Of a DNA stretch of 11,634 bases, positions 1 to 6,209 are shown piece after piece. A model generated the notes under the pieces. That model did not search any database, was not told where the DNA came from, and saw nothing but the letters and a program-made list of their open reading frames with translations. Within the stretch, counting starts at the first letter, position 1; each line of letters begins with the position of its first letter. The stretch covers positions 1 to 11,634 of the forward strand of contig PAUU01000063.1 of the NCBI GenBank assembly GCA_002713825.1, given 5' to 3'. Source of the stretch: Acidiferrobacteraceae bacterium (GTDB lineage: Bacteria; Pseudomonadota; Gammaproteobacteria; Arenicellales; UBA868). The position numbers and the translations under genes are program-made.

Positions 1-647
1 GAGTCGCAGTTGGACATGAACCGGTGGCCACGGCGCTCCATTTCACGCCGAAACCCCCAGTAGTTGGTCAACTGGCCGTTATGCACAACCGAGATGTCGT
101 TGAACGGGTAAGCCCAATACGGGTGTGCCGAGCGGATATCCACGTCGGATTCAGTCGCCATTCGGGTATGCCCGATGGCATGAGTGCCGCCAAACTCGCC
201 AAGACCATACTGACCCGAGACCACGGTCGCGTCTCCCAGATCTTTGACCAATTCAAGCGCATTGCCGATAGAAAGAATCTCGGCACCCTCTACGTCTTCG
301 ACGTAGTCGGCTAGCTTTTTCATATCACCGTCATAGGAAATCCAATAACGGTACGCATACTCAGTAGCCTTGTCTTCGCTGACGCGACGCGCGCCCAGTT
401 CATCAAGACGTCGATCAACCTCTGCTCTGCGCTCGCGCACCTGATCGTGAATCTGGAAACCGTGACGCATATCTTCCTGTTCTGCGACCTTGAACCGCAT
501 TACGTGCTCTCCAGACTTGGGGTTGCCGTAGAGCGCGAAACCCGTGGAATCCGGGCCTCGATGCTTAAGCGACTGCAGCATGTCCGTCAACTCTCGGCCG
601 ACGTTGCTGCTTTTACCCCGGTGAATCAAACCGGCTATCCCGCACAT
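1..647 (-). CDS. glxB: class II glutamine amidotransferase, GlxB/MgsA-like (C-terminal part outside window)
   Basis: The gene reads leftwards and leaves the window after 215 residues. It starts MCGIAGL, so Cys2 would be the N-terminal nucleophile of an Ntn-type glutaminase once Met1 is removed. Other class II landmarks are HRGPDSTG (residues 29-36), GHTRMATES (159-167, with the Arg that holds the substrate carboxylate), HNGQLTNYW (189-197) and the start of the usual aspartate motif (SNCDS) at the edge. A charged stretch at about residues 55-125 lies between the first and second conserved blocks. Family knowledge: GlxB/MgsA-type proteins work with GlxC- and GlxD-like subunits (the split parts of a glutamate synthase) in N-methylglutamate synthase or related enzymes. 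Those partners would lie beyond the left edge. A GGAGG site (657-661 on the plus strand) sits 10 nt before the ATG. It follows the glutamine synthetase gene by 95 nt, on the same strand. The class is certain; assignment to the GlxB/MgsA subgroup rests mainly on the GlnT neighbour. A generic glutamate synthase-related amidotransferase is the alternative. Confidence 0.85.
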   Translation of the reverse strand, partial: MCGIAGLIHRGKSSNVGRELTDMLQSLKHRGPDSTGFALYGNPKSGEHVMRFKVAEQEDMRHGFQIHDQVRERRAEVDRRLDELGARRVSEDKATEYAYRYWISYDGDMKKLADYVEDVEGAEILSIGNALELVKDLGDATVVSGQYGLGEFGGTHAIGHTRMATESDVDIRSAHPYWAYPFNDISVVHNGQLTNYWGFRREMERRGHRFMSNCD

Positions 648-702
648 AGGACCTTAACCTCCGTATAAGTAATTGTTGAGATACAAAACTCAGAACCCAA
701 TG

Positions 703-721
703 GGGGCGCCTGCTGCGCCCC
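703..721 (-). other. intercistronic GC hairpin between glutamine synthetase and amidotransferase genes
   Basis: A perfect 7-bp inverted repeat (GGGGCGC / GCGCCCC) with a 5-nt loop fills part of the 95-nt gap after the glnT-like stop codon. On the minus strand, in the direction of transcription, it is not followed at once by a run of T. A short T-rich stretch comes about 17 nt later. It could therefore be a weak or attenuating terminator, or an RNA-stabilising hairpin that sets the ratio of synthetase to amidotransferase message. The structure is seen directly; its role is inference. Confidence 0.45.
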
Positions 722-742
722 TCTCCTTTGGGCACTGTTATT

Positions 743-2212
743 TCAGGGCAAGCAATCCAGATAAGTCTCCGTATCCCACTCAGTGGTGGTATGCATAAAG
801 CGCTCCCATTCGTCGCGCTTGTAATGCTCGAACACCCGAAACATATCGCCAGGCATTGAAGACTTAATAACTTCATCATTGCGCAATTCGTCCAAAGCCT
901 CACCCAGCGACATGGGCAACTTCTTTACGTCTTTGCCCGCGTCAATCGCCTCATAAATATTGCGTTCTTCGGCCTCACCCGGATCGAGATCGTTCTCAAT
1001 GCCGTCATCGAAAGCTTTTAACAACGCGGAACCCATCAGATATGGATTCACCATCGAGTCAACCGAGCGGTACTCAAATCGCCCAGGCGCAGATACACGC
1101 AACGCACAGGTGCGGTTTTGATAGCCCCAGTCAGCAAAAATTGGCGCCCAGAAACCAGTATCCCACAGGCGACGATATGAGTTAACTGTCGAAGAACCGA
1201 TGGACGTCAATGCGCCCAAGTGCTTGATGACGCCACCGATAGACTGCAGACCGATCGGGCCAGGGGCGCGCTGATCGATCGATGGATCCGGCATAAAAGT
1301 ATTCTCACCGCCGACCCGATAGCTGAAAGCTCCTTCCATACCTGGCAGGGACTCAAACCCAAGCGTGTTGACCACGTCCTCACCGCCGCGCCAAAGCGAC
1401 ATATTATGGTGACAGCCGTTCGCCGAAACTCCCATAAATGGCTTCGACATGAAGCAAGCAATCAGGTTATTTTCACGCGCGACCTGCGCGCAGATTTGTC
1501 GGAAAGTAGTCAGCCGATCGGCATTACGCAACACGTCATCAAACTGGGTATTCAACTCCAGTTGTCCGGGCGCATCTTCATGGTCACCCTGGATGATATC
1601 GAGACCCATTTGCTGGGCATACTCAATAACTTTCATGAAGGTGGGGCGGAGTTCTTCGAACTGATCAATGTGATAGCAATTAGGCTTAGTCACACCGCCA
1701 TCTGGCTTGCCGTCCGCACCGCGCTTTAGCCACATCATCTCAGGCTCGGTGCCACAGCGCATATCGAGCCCATGCTTGTCCTGGAAGGCATTGTGAATTC
1801 GGCGCAAATTACCGCGGCAATCTGAAGTTAACGCGCCACCCGGATTCTCGATCTCCTCGCGATTCCGAAACAAAGTGCAGAATACACGGCCGACCCGTTT
1901 GTCCCAGGGCAGTTGACAAAAAGTTTCCGGGTCTGGAATCCCTACAAGTTCAGAGGATTCAGGGCCATAACCAATATAGTTACCATGGCGATCAACAAAT
2001 AGATTTGCGGTTGAGCCGTATACCAACTGGAAGCCTCTTTCCGCTATGCGCTCCCAATGTGCGGATGGAATGCCCTTACCAACGATTCGTCCGGTGACCG
2101 AAACGAACTGATAATAAATATAGTCGACACCGGTTTCCTTTATTTTCTCCCTGACCTGCTTGACGAGGTCGTCTCGTCCTGGTTGGTTAACATGGGCTTC
2201 AAGATCGCTCAT
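743..2212 (-). CDS. glnT: type III glutamine synthetase family ligase (GlnT / gamma-glutamylmethylamide synthetase-like)
   Basis: This 489-residue enzyme would use ATP to ligate ammonia or a primary amine such as methylamine to the gamma-carboxyl of glutamate. The N-terminal beta-grasp domain covers about residues 15-110, including the conserved VTGRIVGKGIP. The catalytic barrel follows, with the metal-binding pair GTEPE (Glu156, Glu158), GDHEDAPGQLELN (Glu212, Glu219), the ANGCHHN loop (His268/His269) that corresponds to the NGSGxHxH region of GlnA, and the Arg/Glu motif in LRVSAPGRFEYRSVD. These motifs are in the form I associate with the GlnT/GmaS group rather than GlnA. From the sequence alone ammonia and methylamine cannot be told apart as substrate. 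The start is set by AAGGAGAGG just before the ATG. It lies 109 nt after the FAD oxidoreductase gene and before the amidotransferase gene, which favours a gamma-glutamylamide intermediate over bulk glutamine synthesis. No adenylylation-site pattern of GlnA is evident. Confidence 0.88.
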   Translation of the reverse strand: MSDLEAHVNQPGRDDLVKQVREKIKETGVDYIYYQFVSVTGRIVGKGIPSAHWERIAERGFQLVYGSTANLFVDRHGNYIGYGPESSELVGIPDPETFCQLPWDKRVGRVFCTLFRNREEIENPGGALTSDCRGNLRRIHNAFQDKHGLDMRCGTEPEMMWLKRGADGKPDGGVTKPNCYHIDQFEELRPTFMKVIEYAQQMGLDIIQGDHEDAPGQLELNTQFDDVLRNADRLTTFRQICAQVARENNLIACFMSKPFMGVSANGCHHNMSLWRGGEDVVNTLGFESLPGMEGAFSYRVGGENTFMPDPSIDQRAPGPIGLQSIGGVIKHLGALTSIGSSTVNSYRRLWDTGFWAPIFADWGYQNRTCALRVSAPGRFEYRSVDSMVNPYLMGSALLKAFDDGIENDLDPGEAEERNIYEAIDAGKDVKKLPMSLGEALDELRNDEVIKSSMPGDMFRVFEHYKRDEWERFMHTTTEWDTETYLDCLP

Positions 2213-2321
2213 TTCAATTCCTCTCCTTATTTAGTTTTCGAACTACGTCTTCGATCAGTTTGGTTTTTAGCTCGTTACAGTTTTTTCATCGTTTTCCGAT
2301 TGTTCTTTTGCAGAATCCTCA

Positions 2322-3665
2322 TCAACTCCAAGGAAATGGGCTGTTAGATACCGGGTGCAAATTACCCTGCGCATACCTTGAGAACCTAAACGGTTCGAGC
2401 AAGGCGCTTGTGGCTCCAGCGACCTCTTCTGCGACAAGCTTCCCCACGCCCAACATTTTGTATCCGTGATTGGAGTCTGCAATCACATAGCAGTTCTCAC
2501 AAAATACATCGAATACTGGAAAGCTGTCCGGAGTGAACGCGCCGATACCGCCAGACGGCTCGTCCTTATATTCTGGCGTCTGCCCTTCAAAACGCTTCTG
2601 ACAGTGAGCAAGCGCTGAACACCACATGTGTGCAAACTCGGTCCCCACCACAAAATCGGGTGAATCCGGACCGTAAGGATCTACCGCGACCTTGTCCGGC
2701 TCGGTCGGCACCTTAAAGGGGGCTGCACCGCCTTGAATTCCATTGAAGTGAAAATCCGGTTTGTAATAGATGCCCCACATTTCCTCTGTAATCACCGAAC
2801 CGTCGACATCCGAGATCAACGGCGCGTCAGAGTCGACATGAATCACAGGGGGCATCTCACCATCGTTGGTCCGTTGCATTTTGGGATCCACCCCCAATGT
2901 CCCTTCCTGCAGCGACCAGAAAATCCACATCGGAATATCATGATGCATCTCGCCGTCTGAACCCTTGATACTGACCGCGCGTGGCAACTCAAGCATTTCC
3001 CACAGGCTTTTCACCCAGGGGCCTGCTCCGAGCACTACGTAATCGCATTCAATTGTGCCCCGGTCTGTCGCCACTGCTGTAATAGCGCCGCTGCCGTTAC
3101 CGCGTTCAAATCCCTTTACCGTCACGCCGGTCAGAATTCGAACGCCCTCTCCTTCCGCTTTGCCGGCCAAGCCATACATGGCTCGGGTATTGTTCGAGTA
3201 ACCACCTGGCTTCTCATGCAGAACCGAAGTGATGCCCTCGGCCTGCCAATCATCAAAAAGGCCGCGCATATATTCAGCAGAATCTTTAGCACCCTCAATA
3301 AAAACCGACTCGTAACCGATATCCTTTTGTTGCTCCGCAATGGTCGATACATCCTCGCGCATCACCTCGGGGCTAATCTGCATGTAACCAACGGAGTGGT
3401 AACTGTAAGCTTCAGGATCGCTCTCCCAAACGTTTACGCTATGCGCCATGAGTTCGCGCATGGCCGGCTGGAAGTAGTTATTGCGCACAACGCCGCAAGC
3501 AATGCCTGATGCGCCGGCGGCGATCGAGGTTTTGTCGACGACAAGAATGTCTGACCCATCGCCCGCTCCTTTCCTCTTGAGTTCCAAAGCCAGGTGATAC
3601 GCGGTGCTTAAGCCATGAATCCCTGCGCCGACGATCACATATTTTGAGCTTGTGGGAAAAGCCAT
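2322..3665 (-). CDS. FAD-dependent amine/N-alkyl amino acid oxidoreductase (DAO family, sarcosine oxidase beta-like)
   Basis: This 447-residue flavoprotein probably oxidises a secondary or primary amine or N-alkyl amino acid, with imine release and hydrolysis. The N-terminal Rossmann fold shows VIVGAGIHG (GxGxxG, residues 13-18), and VVDK (42-45) supplies the acidic residue for the FAD ribose. VVLGAGPWV (210-218) is the second dinucleotide motif of the DAO fold. Near the C terminus, GGIGAFTPDSFPV (372-384) and IADSNHGYKMLGVG (395-408) form the usual flavin-closing segment. GVVRNNY (58-64) recalls the IIRSNY stretch of heterotetrameric sarcosine oxidase beta and N-methylglutamate dehydrogenase, but the delta, alpha and gamma partner genes are absent from the visible neighbourhood. 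There is no signal peptide, so it should be cytoplasmic. AGGAGGAG lies 10 nt before the ATG. It is the first gene of the leftward unit and is divergent from the GntR gene. The substrate is unknown; N-methylglutamate or a related product of the downstream enzymes is the best guess. Confidence 0.85.
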   Translation of the reverse strand: MAFPTSSKYVIVGAGIHGLSTAYHLALELKRKGAGDGSDILVVDKTSIAAGASGIACGVVRNNYFQPAMRELMAHSVNVWESDPEAYSYHSVGYMQISPEVMREDVSTIAEQQKDIGYESVFIEGAKDSAEYMRGLFDDWQAEGITSVLHEKPGGYSNNTRAMYGLAGKAEGEGVRILTGVTVKGFERGNGSGAITAVATDRGTIECDYVVLGAGPWVKSLWEMLELPRAVSIKGSDGEMHHDIPMWIFWSLQEGTLGVDPKMQRTNDGEMPPVIHVDSDAPLISDVDGSVITEEMWGIYYKPDFHFNGIQGGAAPFKVPTEPDKVAVDPYGPDSPDFVVGTEFAHMWCSALAHCQKRFEGQTPEYKDEPSGGIGAFTPDSFPVFDVFCENCYVIADSNHGYKMLGVGKLVAEEVAGATSALLEPFRFSRYAQGNLHPVSNSPFPWS

Positions 3666-3799
3666 TTCGAGCAGTCTCCTCCTAATTCAGCGCCAATTTG
3701 ACGCCTCATGGTTATCAAATTCGCCCAATTCATTCTTGGTCCTAGTTTGCCCTCAGAGAATCATAGTAGAACCTACCAATTTAAAGCCTATGGAACTTC

Positions 3800-3814
3800 T
3801 TTGAAAAATTCAAA
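3800..3814. repeat. short inverted repeat TTTGAA-N3-TTCAAA
   Basis: A perfect repeat of two 6-bp arms around AAA lies in the AT-rich divergent gap. It could be a binding site for a dimeric regulator acting on the leftward promoter. Repeats this short and AT-rich also arise by chance. Confidence 0.3.
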
Positions 3815-3866
3815 AAGCAATCATATTGTTAGTTTATTTTTAGAGAAAAAAATGAAATTCTTTGCC

Positions 3867-3894
3867 TTGATTAATCTGTTTCATGATGTAATAG
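3867..3894 (+). promoter_or_regulatory. candidate sigma70 promoter of gntR
   Basis: TTGATT (3867-3872) and TAATAG (3889-3894) are separated by 16 nt and resemble -35 and -10 boxes. Transcription would begin at about 3901, just before the repeats at 3909-3948, so a repressor bound there would block its own gene. In such AT-rich DNA similar matches are common. Confidence 0.35.
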
Positions 3895-3908
3895 TCTAAT
3901 CCGAATTT

Positions 3909-3930
3909 ATACCGATACAGTATTTGGTAT
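3909..3930. repeat. inverted repeat ATACC-N12-GGTAT, possible second operator
   Basis: Arms ATACC (3909-3913) and GGTAT (3926-3930) flank 12 nt that contain the smaller palindrome ATACAGTAT. The word ATTTGGT occurs here (3922-3928) and again 11 bp further on (3933-3939), inside the next palindrome. That is one helical turn apart, which would suit cooperative binding of two regulator dimers. Confidence 0.35.
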
Positions 3931-3934
3931 TTAT

Positions 3935-3948
3935 TTGGTTTAAACCAA
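3935..3948. promoter_or_regulatory. perfect 14-bp palindrome, probable GntR operator
   Basis: TTGGTTTAAACCAA is a complete palindrome that ends 33 bp before the gntR ATG. FadR/FCD-type regulators typically bind a GT...AC dyad with short flanking symmetry, and TGGT-TTAA-ACCA fits that style. Its place between the two divergent genes suggests control of both, including autoregulation. Binding is inferred, not shown. Confidence 0.55.
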
Positions 3949-3970
3949 TAGGGCGTGGGATTTTCGCGAA

Positions 3971-3975
3971 AGAGG
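3971..3975 (+). promoter_or_regulatory. ribosome binding site that sets the gntR start
   Basis: AGAGG lies 6 nt before the ATG at 3982. The in-frame GTG at 3955 has no comparable site and would lie just after the palindrome, so the ATG is preferred. Confidence 0.55.
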
Positions 3976-3981
3976 TTTCGA

Positions 3982-4728
3982 ATGGGCCAGGAATATCAGG
4001 AACTCAGTTATCACAGCGATCCCCTGCCGTCTCTCCCGGAGGCGGTATCCGTCGGAGGTTCCGCAGGCATCGCTGCGCAATTACGGCGGGCCATAGTCGA
4101 GGGAGCCTACGGGTTGAATGAGCGGCTCCCTGCTGAGCGAGAATTGGCCAATCTCTTCAAGACATCTCGGGGCACGATTCGCGAGGCGCTTCGACGCCTC
4201 CAGGAACTTGGGATGGTGGATCGGCAGATCGGCAGCGGCACTTTTGTGACCTACCGGCAGTTTTCTGAACACACCGAAATTGCAGATGTCACCAGTCCTC
4301 TGGAACTCATCGAGGTCCGTCTCGGAATAGAGCCACAGATCGTCCGTCTTGCCGTCGCTAATGCAACTGCCATGGATATCGAACGAATGCGCAAAGCCCT
4401 TCTCAAGGTGGAAGCGGCTGCCGGGGATCCGGAAACCTTCTCCAAGGCTGATGCTGAGTTCCACCTCGCAATGGCAGAATGCACCCGCAATCGTCTGATG
4501 GTCTGGCTCTACCAACTCGTCAATGAAACCCGCAGCCACGACCAATGGGCAGCCATGAAGGAGTCGATCCTCGTGCCGGAACGGATCGCTCAATACAATG
4601 CTCACCATCGCCACCTGTACAACATGATTGCCAAGAGGAATCTGGATTCTGCATTGGACACAATCTACGACCACCTCGATACAGCACGAAACGATCTCGT
4701 TGGAGCCGTTCGGACAAGACCCAACTAA
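3982..4728 (+). CDS. GntR-family transcriptional regulator, FadR subfamily with FCD domain
   Basis: This 248-residue protein is a DNA-binding dimer that would sense a small acid or amino-acid-like ligand. The winged helix covers about residues 25-92: LRRAIVEG, then LPAERELANLF, the recognition helix TSRGTIREALRRLQELGMV, and the wing GSGTFV. An all-helical FCD domain covers about 110-235. It carries the Asp-x3-His motif (DAEFH), later His residues in AHHRHLYN, and another in YDHLDTA, the pattern of FCD proteins that bind a metal next to the ligand. The ATG at 3982 is chosen for its ribosome site; GTG 3955 would add nine residues. It is divergent from the FAD oxidoreductase gene, with a perfect palindrome in between, so it most likely controls the leftward amine cluster. 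Its 3' end overlaps the next, convergent gene by 4 bp. The family is clear; the ligand is unknown. Confidence 0.92.
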   Translation: MGQEYQELSYHSDPLPSLPEAVSVGGSAGIAAQLRRAIVEGAYGLNERLPAERELANLFKTSRGTIREALRRLQELGMVDRQIGSGTFVTYRQFSEHTEIADVTSPLELIEVRLGIEPQIVRLAVANATAMDIERMRKALLKVEAAAGDPETFSKADAEFHLAMAECTRNRLMVWLYQLVNETRSHDQWAAMKESILVPERIAQYNAHHRHLYNMIAKRNLDSALDTIYDHLDTARNDLVGAVRTRPN

Positions 4729-5294
4729 TCGGAACTTCTAGCTTCCTCAAACGTCGCGTCACTCCAGTCAGGCAAAAATCCGAGAATCCTAATATCGGCC
4801 GGTGTTCGCGAATTGAAAAGTCGGTTGTGCCAGTAAGTCGTCTCATACGCTCGCGTGTTTTCTTCCAACTCGCGAACCGAACAGGGCAATCGGTAGCGTG
4901 AGCCAAACTGGCTGAACTCAAGAATGCACGACCCACGAGCACAAAGAGCCCGAGCCAGCAAACCCTCCGCATTGAAAAGGCCCGTCATCTCGTCTGAAAA
5001 CTCCTGGGGCTTCTGGTAATACGTAGCGGAAAGATACTTGATCGCCGCTTTGTAACGATCGGCGGGATCATGGGTCTTTTGCACCATATGCCGAAACTGG
5101 GAAACATCATGTGCGGCCTCTGCCCGAATGATGAGCAAAGTGACCTGACCAGAGTAACTCCCACCGTCGGCCAATGACAGATGCGGACACATTCCAGACG
5201 TCGGTCGTCCGTCGCCCACTCGCATAGCCCGTTGCCGCACAAGGCATTGCCAAGCCAGAAACTGCGACTTCAAATCAGCAGTCGGTTCGCCCAT
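4725..5294 (-). CDS. conserved-looking protein of unknown function
   Basis: This 189-residue soluble protein has no signal peptide, membrane segment or catalytic motif that I can name. The N-terminal part contains FLAWQCLVRQRAMR and DGRPTSGMCPHL (about 12-39). A hydrophobic strand VTLLIIR (51-57) follows, then FRHMVQKTHDPADRYKAAIKYL (67-88, shown here as a motif span), AEGLLARALCARGSCILEF (109-127) and TTYWHNRLFN (152-161) with LGFLPDW (171-177). The many Trp, His, Arg and Cys residues in ordered motifs suggest a real folded family rather than a chance frame, and it resembles uncharacterised proteobacterial proteins I have seen, without a function. The ATG at 5294 is chosen because family-like sequence starts there. 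A GTG at 5357 would add 21 unlikely residues and run towards the HAD promoter. It is convergent with gntR (4-bp overlap) and divergent from the HAD gene. Confidence 0.72.
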   Translation of the reverse strand: MGEPTADLKSQFLAWQCLVRQRAMRVGDGRPTSGMCPHLSLADGGSYSGQVTLLIIRAEAAHDVSQFRHMVQKTHDPADRYKAAIKYLSATYYQKPQEFSDEMTGLFNAEGLLARALCARGSCILEFSQFGSRYRLPCSVRELEENTRAYETTYWHNRLFNSRTPADIRILGFLPDWSDATFEEARSSD

Positions 5295-5401
5295 AACCAA
5301 GAGACCCTTGAAAAACAGTAAATGAGATTGCCTTGCGGCCCGATAATACCGGATCACAGTACCACGACTTCACGCTGGACGTTAGACTACGGAGACAGCA
5401 A
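5295..5401. promoter_or_regulatory. divergent promoter gap between the unknown protein and the HAD-nodIJ unit
   Basis: This 107-bp gap must hold start signals for both directions. No strong -35/-10 pair or palindrome stands out. GGAGA at 5391-5395 serves the rightward gene. Confidence 0.4.
5391..5395 (+). promoter_or_regulatory. ribosome binding site that sets the HAD start
   Basis: GGAGA lies 6 nt before the ATG at 5402. An in-frame TTG at 5333 would add 23 residues that lack any HAD-family character. Confidence 0.6.
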
Positions 5402-6202
5402 ATGCGTCCCGGCAGAGCCTTGTCTACACCGTCTTTTTTCATCGATATCGATGGCGTCCTCTACGGGGGTTCTGCGCCAGTTTCCAAAGGGCCTGGCGTA
5501 CTTGCCTATCTTCGTAGCCGGGGGTTTCCATTCCTGTTGGTGACCAACACCTCCCGGATGTCAGCGAGCGATATTCAGGAAAAACTCGCCGATCTTGGTT
5601 ATCAAGTGAGTGCCGACGAGATTCTCCCTGTCTCCCTCGCTGCCGTGGAATACCTTACCCATAAGTTTGATGCTGCACGGTGCTTTCTTATTGGGGATGA
5701 CAGCCTGGCGGGTTTGCTCGAAGAGAACGGCCATACCGTGTCGCGCAAGGAGGAACCTGCTGATGCGGTAGTTATCGGACAATCTTTTTGGGCAGATTTT
5801 GGAGAAATCGATATCGCCCAGCGTCTGGCCTTGCAGGGGACAGAGGTAATCGCCCTGCATCGCGATGCGACCTGGCCAGATGGCGACGTTATCCGCATCG
5901 GTCTTGGACCGATCGTGGCGGCCATCGAGTCGGTGATCGACGGAGCTGTAACCGTCATTGGCAAACCCCAGCGCGCTTTTTTTGACGCCGCTCTGTCCCG
6001 TACCGGCTTCGCCCGGGCAGATACCGTGATGATCGGAGACAGCATTGCCTCCGACATTGATGGAGCCATTAACGCAGGCTTGCGCAGCCTGCTGGTCCGG
6101 ACGGGAAACAGCGCAAAGGAGTCTGTGCCCGCGGGTTGTGACGACGCATTAGACTCCATCGCTGATCTTCCGCATTGGTGTAACACTCAGTTTCCAGAAT
6201 GA
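5402..6202 (+). CDS. HAD superfamily IIA phosphatase (HDHD2/LHPP/NagD-like)
   Basis: This 266-residue cytoplasmic phosphatase would use an aspartyl-phosphate intermediate. Motif I is FFIDIDGVLYGG, with nucleophile Asp15 and acid/base Asp17. Motif II is LLVTNTSR (residues 45-52), with Thr48 or Thr50 as the hydroxyl residue. Motif III is the lysine of VIGKPQRAFF (Lys188). Motif IV is MIGDSIASDIDGA (210-222), with Asp213 and Asp218 binding Mg2+. The central part (about 75-180) is a C2-type cap, and ALHRDATWPDGD in it recalls the HDHD2/LHPP branch more than E. coli NagD. Known members hydrolyse phosphohistidine, phospholysine, pyrophosphate, or sugar and nucleotide phosphates, so the substrate cannot be assigned. 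Only 7 nt separate it from the NodI-like gene, so it is probably the first gene of that unit. Confidence 0.88.
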   Translation: MRPGRALSTPSFFIDIDGVLYGGSAPVSKGPGVLAYLRSRGFPFLLVTNTSRMSASDIQEKLADLGYQVSADEILPVSLAAVEYLTHKFDAARCFLIGDDSLAGLLEENGHTVSRKEEPADAVVIGQSFWADFGEIDIAQRLALQGTEVIALHRDATWPDGDVIRIGLGPIVAAIESVIDGAVTVIGKPQRAFFDAALSRTGFARADTVMIGDSIASDIDGAINAGLRSLLVRTGNSAKESVPAGCDDALDSIADLPHWCNTQFPE

Positions 6203-6209
6203 CCCAACA

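Larger units (their letters stand above)
3666..3981. promoter_or_regulatory. AT-rich divergent control region between the amine cluster and gntR
   Basis: This 316-bp gap separates the two divergent genes and is clearly more AT-rich than the coding DNA on both sides, especially at 3780-3950. It holds the repeats and the promoter candidate listed separately, plus isolated half-site words TTGGT (3736-3740) and ACCAA (3775-3779). A 63-codon open frame at 3708-3899 has no recognisable product and no good ribosome site, and I do not call it a gene. The leftward promoter must also lie here, but I could not pick one convincingly. Confidence 0.7.

Noticed and set aside
1220..1729. A 169-codon open frame on the plus strand inside the glutamine synthetase gene.
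   Set aside because: It is antisense to the catalytic core of a well-conserved enzyme, with no family features of its own.
3708..3899. A 63-codon frame in the AT-rich gap before gntR.
   Set aside because: It has no ribosome site, low-complexity Lys/Phe/Asn content typical of AT-rich noncoding DNA, and it overlaps likely control sites.
4081..4674. A 197-codon open frame on the minus strand inside gntR.
   Set aside because: It lies opposite a clear GntR/FCD protein and has no recognisable motifs or ribosome site; it is a coding shadow.
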